From assembly GCA_044227705.1 (NCBI GenBank), contig JBGAWE010000008.1, forward strand, positions 1 through 46,003: 46,003 nt of DNA, written 5' to 3'. Source of the stretch: JANOQP01 sp044227705. Lineage in GTDB: Bacteria > Bacteroidota > Bacteroidia > Chitinophagales > Saprospiraceae. This document shows positions 25,865 through 33,608 of this stretch, piece by piece. Numbering within the stretch: the stretch's first letter is position 1; every line of letters starts with the position of its first letter. Under the pieces are notes generated by a model that saw nothing but the letters and a program-made list of their open reading frames with translations, did not search any database and was not told where the DNA came from. The translations under genes were made by a program, and so were the position numbers.

Positions 25865-27967
25865 CTATCCCGCCGGGAACTCCACCCAAAACCGCGTCCC
25901 CTCGCCCTCGCCGACCGGCTCGAACCAGATGCGGCCCTCGTACTTGTCGATGATGTTCTTGCAGACGGTCAGCCCGATGCCGGTGCCGTCGAAGCCCTTG
26001 TTCTTGTGGAGCTTGTGGAAAAGCTCGAAGATTTTCGAGCCGTGCTCGGGGTCGATGCCGATGCCGTTGTCCTCGATGAAATAGCGCACCGACCCGTTCT
26101 CGCGCAGCCCGCCGAAGGCGATGCGCGGCCGCTCCGAGCGGTTGAACTTCAGCCCGTTCGACAGCAGATTTTGAAAAAGGATGAGCAGGTGGCCCCGTTC
26201 GAAGCGCACCGGTGGCAGCTCTGTGGCCATCGAGACCTCCGCTTTTTTCTCTGAAATGACCGGCCCGAGCCGCCCGATAACCTCCGCCATCACAGGTCGC
26301 GGCTCGACGAGGTCGGTGCCCGGACGTTGCGACGAGATTTTCGAGTACTCCAGCAGGTCGCGGATGAGCAAATCCATGTGCCGCACGCCGACCGTGACGA
26401 AGCTCATGTACTCGTGCGCCGCCTCGGGGAACTGCGCCCCAAAGCGCGTGTCGAGGATGTTGATGAAGCTGCCGACCGTCCGCAGCGGCTCCTTCAGGTC
26501 GTGCGCGACGGCATAGGTGAACTGCTGGAGAAAGCTGTTCGACTCGCGCAGCCGCAGGTTTTGTTCCTCGATTTCGCGGTTTTTCAGCTGGAGCTTGGCG
26601 TTCGCCCGCCGCCGCAAATAGATGAGCCAGCCGAGCGCGCCGACCATCAGCAAGATTCCGAACAGGATGCCGAACAGGACGAGGCCGTTCTTCCGCTGCC
26701 GGAGCCGTTCGAGCGACTGCTCGTTTTGCTCTTGGTCGTACCGGAACTGGAGGGCGAGGTTGGCCCTTTCGGCGGTGAAAGCGGCGAGCGAGTCGGTGCG
26801 CGACTGGGCTTTTTTGAGGAAATAATAGGCTTTCACATAGCTTTTCCGCTCGTCGAAAAGGTCGTGGCAGGCGTGGAGGCTTTTTACGGAGGCCTCCATC
26901 AGCCCGTTCGTCTCGCAGGTTCGGACGCTCTGGAGGAGCATTTTTTCGGCCTCCGAGCGGAGTTTTTGCTCGAAATAGAGCTTGCCGAGCTTCAACTCGA
27001 CCTCCGCCAGCCTTTCCGGCCCCATCATCTCGGGCCGCAGGAGGCATTCTTTGTAAATGGAAATCGCCTCGCCGGCCCGTCGCTCGGCGGTGGCGATGTC
27101 GGCCAGTTTCATCCGCACGGCGATGGCCTCGCCAAACTCGTGCTGCCCGAGGTAGAGGCGGTGCGCCCGATGGTAAAACCCGCCCGCTCGCTCGTGCTGA
27201 CCGAACTTCTCGGCGACGTCGCCAGCGATGTTCAGGACGTTGGCGAATTCGAGGGTGTCCGGCTGGTTCTCCCCGAGCTGGATGGCTTGGCGGATGTTCT
27301 CCTCGGCCTCCGTCTGCCGGCGCAGCCCGGCGTAGGTGCGGGCGAGGTTTTGCAGCGTGATGAGCTGGCCGCTCGTGCTGCCCCGGTCGCGAGCCGCTTT
27401 TTTCGACTGTTCGTAAAAGTATAGGGCCTGCGTCGAGTCGCCGACCGCCTCGTAGAGCGCGCCGAGGCCGTGCCAACTGAACTCGACCATCTCCTCGTTG
27501 CCCGTCCGCCGGGCGAGTTCGAGGGCGGCGAGGTGGTATTTTTTGGAAACCTTGTACCGCTCCAGTTTACGGCTGACGATGGCGAGGTCGTTGTAGATGC
27601 TCATCTGCCCCTCGCGGCTGCCGAGCGAATCGGACAGCAAGCGCGATTTTTCATAGAAAAAACTGGCCGAGTCGAGCAGCCCAAGCTCCTCGAAAAAGAG
27701 GCCCTCGTCGCGCAGGACGGTGGCGGCGAGGCTGGCCTCGCCCTTGTCGCGGGCGATGCGGAAGGCCTCCTCGTAGCCGAAATGAGCACGGCCGGGCGCG
27801 TCGTTGACGAGCTTGTTGGCCTGTTTGAGGATGTTGAGCGCGTCCTTTTTATCGAGAAAAAACTGGAGGCTGTCCGTGGAGACCGACGAAATCACCTGCG
27901 CCCCGGCCCCGGCGGGCAAGAGGGCAATCGGCAGGAGAGACCACAAAATCGGCCAAATTCGAGGCAT
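25865..27967 (-). CDS. TPR-domain sensor histidine kinase
   Basis: 700-aa inner-membrane sensor kinase. Signal peptide (MPRIWPILWSLLPIALLPAGAGA), then a periplasmic TPR region at about 35-400 (for example WHGLGALYEAVGDSTQALYF and LARTYAGLRRQTEAEENIRQ), a transmembrane helix at about 425-448, a coiled coil, and the kinase core: H-box AVAHDLKEPLR with His489, N-box NLLSNGLKFNR, G1 DNGIGID and G2 GTGIGL. Such TPR sensors are frequent in Bacteroidota; the signal is unknown. It is convergent with the LytTR regulator gene, which makes that regulator its likely partner, though LytTR regulators more often pair with another kinase class. The small peptide gene lies upstream on the same strand, separated by a terminator. 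Confidence 0.93.
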   Translation of the reverse strand: MPRIWPILWSLLPIALLPAGAGAQVISSVSTDSLQFFLDKKDALNILKQANKLVNDAPGRAHFGYEEAFRIARDKGEASLAATVLRDEGLFFEELGLLDSASFFYEKSRLLSDSLGSREGQMSIYNDLAIVSRKLERYKVSKKYHLAALELARRTGNEEMVEFSWHGLGALYEAVGDSTQALYFYEQSKKAARDRGSTSGQLITLQNLARTYAGLRRQTEAEENIRQAIQLGENQPDTLEFANVLNIAGDVAEKFGQHERAGGFYHRAHRLYLGQHEFGEAIAVRMKLADIATAERRAGEAISIYKECLLRPEMMGPERLAEVELKLGKLYFEQKLRSEAEKMLLQSVRTCETNGLMEASVKSLHACHDLFDERKSYVKAYYFLKKAQSRTDSLAAFTAERANLALQFRYDQEQNEQSLERLRQRKNGLVLFGILFGILLMVGALGWLIYLRRRANAKLQLKNREIEEQNLRLRESNSFLQQFTYAVAHDLKEPLRTVGSFINILDTRFGAQFPEAAHEYMSFVTVGVRHMDLLIRDLLEYSKISSQRPGTDLVEPRPVMAEVIGRLGPVISEKKAEVSMATELPPVRFERGHLLILFQNLLSNGLKFNRSERPRIAFGGLRENGSVRYFIEDNGIGIDPEHGSKIFELFHKLHKNKGFDGTGIGLTVCKNIIDKYEGRIWFEPVGEGEGTRFWVEFPAG

Positions 27968-28083
27968 AACCGCGCAAGATTAAAAGGCAAAGGTCGAAAG
28001 GAAAAAGGCAAAAGTGCCGCGTCAACCTGCTGATTGTCAGCGCGTTACGTCGACTTGCTTCTTGCCTTTCTGCTTTTTCCCTC

Positions 28084-28129
28084 AAAAAAAAAACGCGGCA
28101 GCCGGGGCTTGTCGCCTCGTGCCGCCGCG
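28084..28129 (-). terminator. Intrinsic terminator for the small peptide gene
   Basis: On the minus strand a GC-rich stem (outer arms CGCGGCA / TGCCGC at 28094-28100 and 28120-28125, with further inner pairing) is followed by ten T (complement of 28084-28093). It sits about 50 bp after the stop codon of the small peptide gene and upstream of the histidine kinase, so it isolates the peptide as a separate transcript. Confidence 0.8.
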
Positions 28130-28177
28130 TCTGTGGGCCGACCTGTCGACTGGGCCGGGCACCGGGATTTGCCACCT

Positions 28178-28354
28178 TCAGGTGCGCCGTTTGCGCTTGT
28201 CGCCGAAGGACTGGCCGCTGTCGCCGCAACCGCCTTTCACAAGGCAGAGCTGGCTGGTGGACAGGGCCTCCGTCGCCGCGAAACCGGGCTTTGCAGAGGT
28301 GACGGCGGTCAGTTGGACGCTGGCCGCTCGGTTCAGGTTGGACGCCTTTTCCAT
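28178..28354 (-). CDS. Small double-glycine-leader-like peptide (RiPP or secreted peptide precursor candidate)
   Basis: 58-aa peptide starting MEKASNLNRA; an ATG three codons upstream (28363) is also in frame. The sequence LSTSQLCLVKGG at about residues 31-42 looks like a double-glycine export leader as found on Bacteroidota peptides processed by peptidase-containing ABC transporters. The part after GG is 16 residues, CGDSGQSFGDKRKRRT, with one Cys and a strongly basic end. A strong terminator follows, which supports a real short transcript. No transporter, radical-SAM enzyme or cyclase gene is near. It may also be a signalling peptide. The reading frame is too short for statistical proof, so confidence is moderate. 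Confidence 0.5.
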   Translation of the reverse strand: MEKASNLNRAASVQLTAVTSAKPGFAATEALSTSQLCLVKGGCGDSGQSFGDKRKRRT

Positions 28355-28363
28355 AAGACCCAA

Positions 28364-28737
28364 GAGTTAGGCAGTGATAAAAAAAGGTTCGATGAAAAGG
28401 CGGGGGATGGATGGGCTGATTACTCGGATGGTTTCCCGCCGGTGCTTGGCGGCATGATTTCAATCGGTTTCATGGGGCAAGATATGCGCCAGTTTGGGCG
28501 ACTTCAATCGACCGTAATAGTTTTGCCGGTGACGGTGGCGGCGCGACTTTCAGTTTTGTAAGATATTGGCTTTCAACGAGTTGGAGACGGTTTTTGTTTT
28601 TGGATTGCGGTCGAGGCGGCGGCGGTCTGTCAGGCGGATTCGGCCGTCGAGCCGCCGAATTACGGGTTTTGCGCACGGCCGATTTCAGGCCGCCGATGCC
28701 GGGGCCGTTTCAGATGTTTGCCGCCAAACTTCTCGAC
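28364..28737. other. Gene-free divergent region between the peptide gene and the TMEM175 gene
   Basis: 374 bp with no convincing reading frame. The left part should hold the promoter of the peptide gene (minus strand), but I see no TAnnTTTG element there. The right part contains a good plus-strand promoter (28494-28525). Confidence 0.5.
28494..28525 (+). promoter_or_regulatory. Bacteroidota-type promoter upstream of the TMEM175 gene
   Basis: TTG at 28494-28496, a 21-bp spacer, then TAGTTTTG at 28518-28525: an exact match to the known TTG-N19-21-TAnnTTTG form. The leader to the ATG at 28738 would be about 205 bases, which is long; in-frame ATGs at 28696 and 28714 would shorten it. Confidence 0.6.
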
Positions 28738-29319
28738 ATGGAAAAGAACCGGCTCGAAGCCTTCAGCGACGGCGTCCTCGCCATCATCATCACCATCATG
28801 GTTTTGGAGCTTGAGGTGCCGCGCTCGCCCGAGCTTTCCGCGCTCGCCGCGCTGTGGCCGGTGTTCACGGCTTATGCCCTGAGCTTCGCCTTTGTCGGCA
28901 TCTATTGGGTCAACCACCACCACCTCGTCCACACCGTCCACCGGACGAACGCGGGCATCATGTGGCACAATTTGTTCCTGCTTTTCTTCCTCTCGCTCGT
29001 CCCGTTCGCCACGGCTTGGATGGGGGAGAACCACTTTGCGACCGTCCCGGTGGCCGTCTACGCGGTGCTGATGCTGGCCTGCGGCGTGGCCTACCAGATG
29101 CTCGCCCGTTGCATCACGGGCAGCCAGCCGCACGACGAAAGGGTACAGCACGCCCTGAAAAGCGGCGAGAAAAAGGGCCTTGCCTCGCTCATCGGCTATG
29201 CTGCGGCCATCCCGCTGGCTTTTGTGGATGTGCGGATTTCGCTGTTCATCTTCGTGGCGGTGGCGGTCGTTTGGTTCGTCCCGAGCCGCAGCCTCGAGAG
29301 GGCCTTCCGCGCCATGTAG
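28738..29319 (+). CDS. TMEM175-family (DUF1211) potassium channel-like membrane protein
   Basis: 193-aa integral membrane protein. It begins MEKNRLEAFSDGVLAIIITI; the RxxxFSDG motif on the first helix is the signature of TMEM175-type channels, in which the Ile/Leu ring of that helix forms the pore. Bacterial forms have six helices and assemble as tetramers. The six hydrophobic segments are visible, with conserved His/Asn residues (VNHHHLVH, MWHNLFLLFF). In-frame ATGs at 28696 and 28714 would add a few residues; the chosen start matches the family. It conducts K+ in characterised members; here that is inference. Convergent with the AI-2E-family gene, with both stop codons inside one hairpin. 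Confidence 0.9.
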   Translation: MEKNRLEAFSDGVLAIIITIMVLELEVPRSPELSALAALWPVFTAYALSFAFVGIYWVNHHHLVHTVHRTNAGIMWHNLFLLFFLSLVPFATAWMGENHFATVPVAVYAVLMLACGVAYQMLARCITGSQPHDERVQHALKSGEKKGLASLIGYAAAIPLAFVDVRISLFIFVAVAVVWFVPSRSLERAFRAM

Positions 29320-29343
29320 AGGCGCAATATTCTGCGTCTCTAC
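29316..29343. terminator. Convergent hairpin carrying both stop codons (second copy)
   Basis: GTAGAGGCGCA and TGCGTCTCTAC form an 11-bp stem with one G:T position around ATATTC. The left arm provides the TAG stop of the TMEM175 gene and the right arm, on the other strand, the TAG stop of the AI-2E-family gene. Same design as the hairpin at 7975-8002. Confidence 0.8.
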
Positions 29344-30428
29344 TCGCCCGTGATTTTCTGCACGAGCTTGAACTCGTTGAAAAAAATCCGCGCCACCACC
29401 CGTGCCACCGTGTAGACTGGTATCGCCACGACCATCCCCATCACGCCGCCGAGCTTCGCGCCGACCATGATGACGACGAAAATCTCGAGCGGGTGCGCCG
29501 CAACGGATTTCGAGAAGATGATTGGCCCCAGAATCAGGTTGTCCATCGCCTGCGCCACGACAAAGGCCGCGCCCACCTTCGCCACGAGCGGCAGGACCAC
29601 CGTCCACATATCGGCGTCGATGTTCGACGAGACGGTGATGAACGCGCCGAACACGAACCCGAGGATCGGCCCGACGTACGGCACCACGTTGGCCATGCCG
29701 CCGAACGCGCCGATGAGCAGTGCGCTGTCGACCCCCAGCAAAAGCAGGGTGAGCATACAGACCGTCGTGAAACAGAGCGCCTGCACGACCAGTCCCCGAA
29801 AATAGCGCGTCAGCATTGACTTCGACTCGTCGATGGCGTGGACGACCTTTCCCTCCAGCTTGTCCGGAACGACGGCGTGCAGCAGGTCGGCCAGCAGGTT
29901 TTTTTCCCGAAGGAAGAAGAACAGGATGAAAATCGTGGAGGTGACCGAGGCCAGCACCCCGCCAGCCGCCGAGAGGGCCCCGCCGACGTAGTCGCCGACG
30001 ATGATGGGCGAGAAGTTGCGCTGCAGGGCCTCCTGGACCTTTGTGCCGAGCGTCTCCTTGCCGCGCAGGGCGCCGATGTCGTGCAAAAGGTCGTTGAGGT
30101 GCTTGAGCGACGGCTCCAGTTTTTGCCCGATTCGGCCGTAGTCAAGCTCGGCGAGGTGGCGGCCCTGCGCCACGATTTGCGGGACGAAAATCACGAGCAC
30201 CAATGCGAAGACCGCGAAAAAGGTCAGGATGGTCAGCACCGCCGCCGTCGACGGCCCCATCCGCCAGTTGCGGATGCGAATCTTGGTCTGAAAAAAATCC
30301 ATCAGCGGCTCGCCAACCATCGACACGACCCACGCGGCGATGATGTAGCCGACGATGTCGCTGAAATACCAGAGCAAGAAGACGGTGACGGCGGTGCCGA
30401 GGGCGTACGCAAGGTTGCGAGTTGTCAT
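29340..30428 (-). CDS. AI-2E family transporter (PerM/TqsA-like permease)
   Basis: 362-aa inner-membrane protein of the AI-2E/PerM family. It has the usual arrangement: paired N-terminal helices (YALGTAVTVFLLWYFSDIVG and VVSMVGEPL), a third helix (LTILTFFAVFALVLVIFV), a soluble amphipathic segment of about 90 residues (DYGRIGQKLEPSLKHLNDLL), and a C-terminal bundle with the family motif PYVGPILGFVFGAF followed by DNLILGPIIFSKSV and HPLEIFVVIMVGAKLGG. Family members export small molecules or act as Na+/H+ antiporters; the substrate here is unknown. It lies 84 bp downstream of the damaged methyltransferase gene on the same strand. Confidence 0.93.
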   Translation of the reverse strand: MTTRNLAYALGTAVTVFLLWYFSDIVGYIIAAWVVSMVGEPLMDFFQTKIRIRNWRMGPSTAAVLTILTFFAVFALVLVIFVPQIVAQGRHLAELDYGRIGQKLEPSLKHLNDLLHDIGALRGKETLGTKVQEALQRNFSPIIVGDYVGGALSAAGGVLASVTSTIFILFFFLREKNLLADLLHAVVPDKLEGKVVHAIDESKSMLTRYFRGLVVQALCFTTVCMLTLLLLGVDSALLIGAFGGMANVVPYVGPILGFVFGAFITVSSNIDADMWTVVLPLVAKVGAAFVVAQAMDNLILGPIIFSKSVAAHPLEIFVVIMVGAKLGGVMGMVVAIPVYTVARVVARIFFNEFKLVQKITGE

Positions 30429-30512
30429 TTCTTTTCGGTTGACGGCAGGCGACCGATGGCAAACGGGCGGGAGGCTCTGCCCAACCGTCCGCCGTCAGTC
30501 GCCCGTCGCTGG

Positions 30513-31706
30513 TTAATCGACCAAGAGAACCAGCCCTTTGAGATAGCTCCCTTCGGGGTGGAAGATGCTCACCGGGTGGTCGCCGCCCTGCGAGAGGTGC
30601 TTCAACACCCGGACCGGCCGCCCCGCGTCCATCGCCCCGGCCGTGACCGCGCCGATGAAAAGCTCCCGGTCGACCACCTGCGAACAGCTGAAGGTGAACA
30701 CCATGCCGCCCGGCGCGGTGCGGCGGATGGCCGCTTCGTTGAGCCGCCGGTAGGCCTGGATGGCGTTGTGCCGCTTGTCGAGCGACTTGGCGAAGGCGGG
30801 CGGGTCGACGACGACGATGTCGTATTTCTCCTCTGTCTTTTTCAAAAACTCCATCGCGTCGCCGCAAATCGAGCGGTGCGGCCGGTCGAAGGGGCCGTTG
30901 AGCGCGACATTTTTCTCCACCATGTCGGTGGCTTTTTGGGAAACATCGACCGAATCGACCCGCGACGCGCCCGCTTTCAGCGCGTAGATCGAGAAGCCGC
31001 CCGTGTAGCAAAAGGCGTTCAGAACCGACCGGTTTTGGGCAAAGCTGCCCAGCAAGGCCCGGTTGTCGCGCTGGTCGAGGAAGAAACCCGTCTTCACCGC
31101 CGACCCAGTCGACCTCGAAAAGGTGGCCGTTCTCGGCGACGACCTACCGGCTCGGCGGCCTCTTTTTGGGCGGATAGGGTAGCCGTTCGCCGCCTTTGGC
31201 GAAGCTCGGTGGCAAATTTCCGCGCCTTTGTCGTAGTGACAACGCGACCAGCCTCTGAAAAACCTTCAGCAAAGCCTCCGCAATCAGCACCGTTGCCGCC
31301 ACATCCCAATCGAATGGCACTGCACGACGGCCGTCCCGTTGTACCAATCGACGACGAGGCCGGGCAGCCCGTCGCCCTCGGCATGGACGAGGCGGTAACA
31401 GTTCGTCCGCTGTGGGTCGTGCGTGAAGCTAAAACGCGCGCGGATCGACAGAGCGTTGAGCAGCGCTTCTTCCCGCGAACCGACGGCCGTGGGGTCGGCC
31501 TCGGGGTCGAAACCGACGACGCGCGCCATGATGGAGCCGTTCTGGAAATGGGCAACTGCCAGCGGCACGTCGCGCCAGTTTCTAATCAAAACGAGGTCGC
31601 CGTCCTCCGGCTGCTCGTCGGCCGAGGCGACGGCACCGCTGAAAATCCAGGGGTGGAAGCGGCGGAGGGGTTCTTCTTTCCCCTTTTTTAAAGTCAGTGA
31701 AATCAA
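30513..31706 (-). pseudogene. RlmI-type class I SAM-dependent rRNA (cytosine-C5) methyltransferase, multiply frameshifted
   Basis: Normally about 390-400 aa: PUA domain, central EEHEE fold and Rossmann methyltransferase. The N-terminal part (TTG start at 31706: ISLTLKKGKEEPLRRFHPWI) reads well to CHSIGMWRQR near 31287. The C-terminal part reads well from about 31097 (KTGFFLDQRDNR, SAM motif NAFCYTGGFSIYAL, catalytic VVDPPAFAKS, FTFSCSQVVDRELF, end LKGLVLLVD). Between them family-like fragments occur in all three frames: IAEALLKVFQRLVAL, YDKGAE, LPPSFAKGGERLPYPPK, EAAEPV and VVAENGHLFEVDWVGG, needing about six frame changes in 200 bp. Because the protein-level signal is intact, clustered base-calling error is at least as likely as decay. 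In E. coli RlmI methylates 23S rRNA C1962. Confidence 0.88.
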
Positions 31707-31755
31707 TGGGTGTGGAATCGAGGATTTGAGAAATCGAGGAATCGATCGGGGGCGT

Positions 31756-31772
31756 GGCGACTTCAAGTCGCC
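31756..31772. repeat. Short perfect palindrome (GGCGACTT family)
   Basis: GGCGACTT and AAGTCGCC are exact 8-bp arms around a single C, between the end of the M28 peptidase gene and the methyltransferase gene. It shares its core with the terminator stem at 18725-18755. No T-tract follows on the minus strand. Confidence 0.65.
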
Positions 31773-31788
31773 CCGACAATTTCGACGG

Positions 31789-33372
31789 TCAGTGGATGAC
31801 GATTCGCTCTGTTCGGACAGCGCGGCCGACGTTCATTTTCAAAAAATAAGGCCCCGCCGCCAGCCCGTCGAGCGATACGCGCTCCGAGCCGTCGAACGGC
31901 GCATCGAACGCCGCCGAACGAACCGTCTTTCCCAAGACGTCGACAACCTCGATTTCCAGCCGCTGCGCCGGGCAGTTATCGGTTTTCAAAAAGACCTCGC
32001 GTCCTGTCGGGTTCGGGAAGACGAGCCATGCGCAGCCGCTCAAGTCCGCCGTGCCGCTCGGTTGCGGGAGCGGGCAGTCGAGGGCCTTCCACGAGCCGTG
32101 CTTCGCGCCCGCCATCTTGGCCGCCGCGACGGCCGATGCCCGCACGACGTTGGCCATGAAGGTGAAGTTGAGCTTGGCGGCCGTGTCGCAGGCGAGGTGG
32201 TAGCAGGGGTTGCGGAAGTTGGCCCCGTCGGTCAGTTGGATGGCGGGGCGGTTTTTGAGCCAAAAACTGACGTGGTCGCTGCGCAGGAGGTCTGCGTAGA
32301 TGGCGTTCTGCCAGTTGCCCGCGATGTGGACGGTGACCACTTTCAGGCCGGGGACGTGCGCCGCCGCCGCGTCCGTGAAGGCTGTCTCGATGCTCGTCGA
32401 GATGTCGTTGGAGATGTTGGTGATGAAATTCCCGCGGAAGCTGTCGGCCTGGACCTGGTTGTAGGCACCGGGGAATATCAAGCCGAATCCCGTCGGGGTG
32501 GTCTGCGAGTTGGGCTTCTCGGAATAGTAGCTGATCATCTCGAAGTTGAACGCCCCGAGGATTTGCTCGCCCGCCTCGACGCCGTCGGCGTTGTTGTTGT
32601 AGGCTGCTGAGCCTTTCGTGCCCTCCTCCTCGAGGTCGAAAAAGCTGAATTGGACGGTGCTCTCCGTCGGGTATTTGGTCAGGACACGCGCTGCCTCGAT
32701 GGCCCCGACGACGGCCGAGCCGTTGTCGTCCGCGCCCGGCGAGGCCGCGACGGTATCGTAGTGGCCATCGACGACGACCGTCTTTTTCGGGGTGGAAAAA
32801 CCGGCGTGGCGGCCGGCGATGTTGTGGCCTGTGTACGCCCCGTAGGCGAACGGCTGGTCGCGCACGGCGAGGCATTTTCCGTTGAAGTAGTTTTTGAGCG
32901 AGTCGCGGACGGCTTGCAAGTGGGTCGGGTCGGTTTGCCGGTGCCGTTTCCCCACAACGAAATTCAGGTCGGATTTCAGCCGCAGGCTGTCCACCTCGTC
33001 CGCAATCGCCTGATAGTCAACGGGTTTGTTGTCGAAGACAGAGAGCCGCCCCACTAAGCTCGTCGGCAGCGGGCCGGTCAGGCTGGACAGGTCGACCTCG
33101 ATTTTGGCCCCTGTTTTTTGAAAAATCGGGAAGCCCGCGTCGCCCGTCATCGGCAGGGAGGAGAGGTCGAAGTGCTGCCCGCCGTCGCTCGACAGGTCGA
33201 GGAGGAGGTGGAGCGAGTCGTTTTCCGCGTCGGCCACGTCGAAGGTGAGGGTGTACTTTTTGGCCCCCGCGTCGATGGAGGCGGAGAGGTTTGAAAGCTG
33301 CGGAATCTGGTTTTGTGAAAAAGCCGTCGCGGCGAACAGGGAGAGGAGGATGGAAAGTCGAGTTGTTCTCAT
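31789..33372 (-). CDS. Secreted M28-family zinc metallopeptidase with T9SS sorting domain
   Basis: 527-aa exported aminopeptidase-like enzyme. Signal peptide MRTTRLSILLSLFAATAFSQ; an N-terminal beta domain at about 25-130 (YTLTFDVADAENDSLHLLLD); the M28 catalytic domain at about 140-420 with zinc and catalytic motifs VVDGHYDT, PGADDNGSA, FFDLEEEG, a later Asp region (FNFEMISYY) and SDHVSFW; then a type A T9SS C-terminal domain from about 440 (WLVFPNPTGREVFLKT, ending GLAAGPYFLKMNVG and RIVIH). It should cross the outer membrane by type IX secretion. Substrate is unknown; characterised relatives cut N-terminal residues from peptides. A TAnnTTTG-type element lies upstream at 33428-33435. Confidence 0.94.
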   Translation of the reverse strand: MRTTRLSILLSLFAATAFSQNQIPQLSNLSASIDAGAKKYTLTFDVADAENDSLHLLLDLSSDGGQHFDLSSLPMTGDAGFPIFQKTGAKIEVDLSSLTGPLPTSLVGRLSVFDNKPVDYQAIADEVDSLRLKSDLNFVVGKRHRQTDPTHLQAVRDSLKNYFNGKCLAVRDQPFAYGAYTGHNIAGRHAGFSTPKKTVVVDGHYDTVAASPGADDNGSAVVGAIEAARVLTKYPTESTVQFSFFDLEEEGTKGSAAYNNNADGVEAGEQILGAFNFEMISYYSEKPNSQTTPTGFGLIFPGAYNQVQADSFRGNFITNISNDISTSIETAFTDAAAAHVPGLKVVTVHIAGNWQNAIYADLLRSDHVSFWLKNRPAIQLTDGANFRNPCYHLACDTAAKLNFTFMANVVRASAVAAAKMAGAKHGSWKALDCPLPQPSGTADLSGCAWLVFPNPTGREVFLKTDNCPAQRLEIEVVDVLGKTVRSAAFDAPFDGSERVSLDGLAAGPYFLKMNVGRAVRTERIVIH

Positions 33373-33427
33373 TGCGCCAAAATTTTGGGGGAAGGTAGTT
33401 TGCTCGCCGAAACCCCGGCTTTCAGTC

Positions 33428-33435
33428 CAAAACTA
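33428..33435 (-). promoter_or_regulatory. Possible -7 promoter element for the M28 peptidase gene
   Basis: On the minus strand this reads TAGTTTTG, matching TAnnTTTG, 55 bp upstream of the ATG. No TTG is found at the expected -33 spacing. Confidence 0.4.
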
Positions 33436-33553
33436 CCCATCTGGGTATCGGCCGCTCGGGCGAGACCGGCCACCTTTGCCCTGATTCCGCTGGAGACCAA
33501 ATGAAAGCGTGGCCCCGAGGTGAGGGAAATTTTAAAGACCAGTGGACAAGCAA

Positions 33554-33590
33554 ATGGCCGCCGGATTGCTCCGAGCGGCCATCTTTTTTT
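33554..33590. terminator. Hairpin between nrdA and the M28 peptidase gene
   Basis: ATGGCCGC and GCGGCCAT form a perfect 8-bp stem. A seven-T tract follows it on the plus strand, while on the minus strand, where nrdA ends 19 bp earlier, only TTGCTTGT follows. It probably ends nrdA transcription; the better T-tract points the other way, where no gene is seen. Confidence 0.6.
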
Positions 33591-33608
33591 CGACTTAAAA
33601 CCTGAAAA

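Noticed and set aside
28022..28047. CTGATTGTCA-containing word that recurs near 39311
   Set aside because: Only about 11 matching bases; not enough to define a repeat family.
30429..30512. GACGG-rich imperfect repeat between the methyltransferase and AI-2E genes
   Set aside because: The repeated words are short and degenerate, and no defined unit or stem could be fixed.
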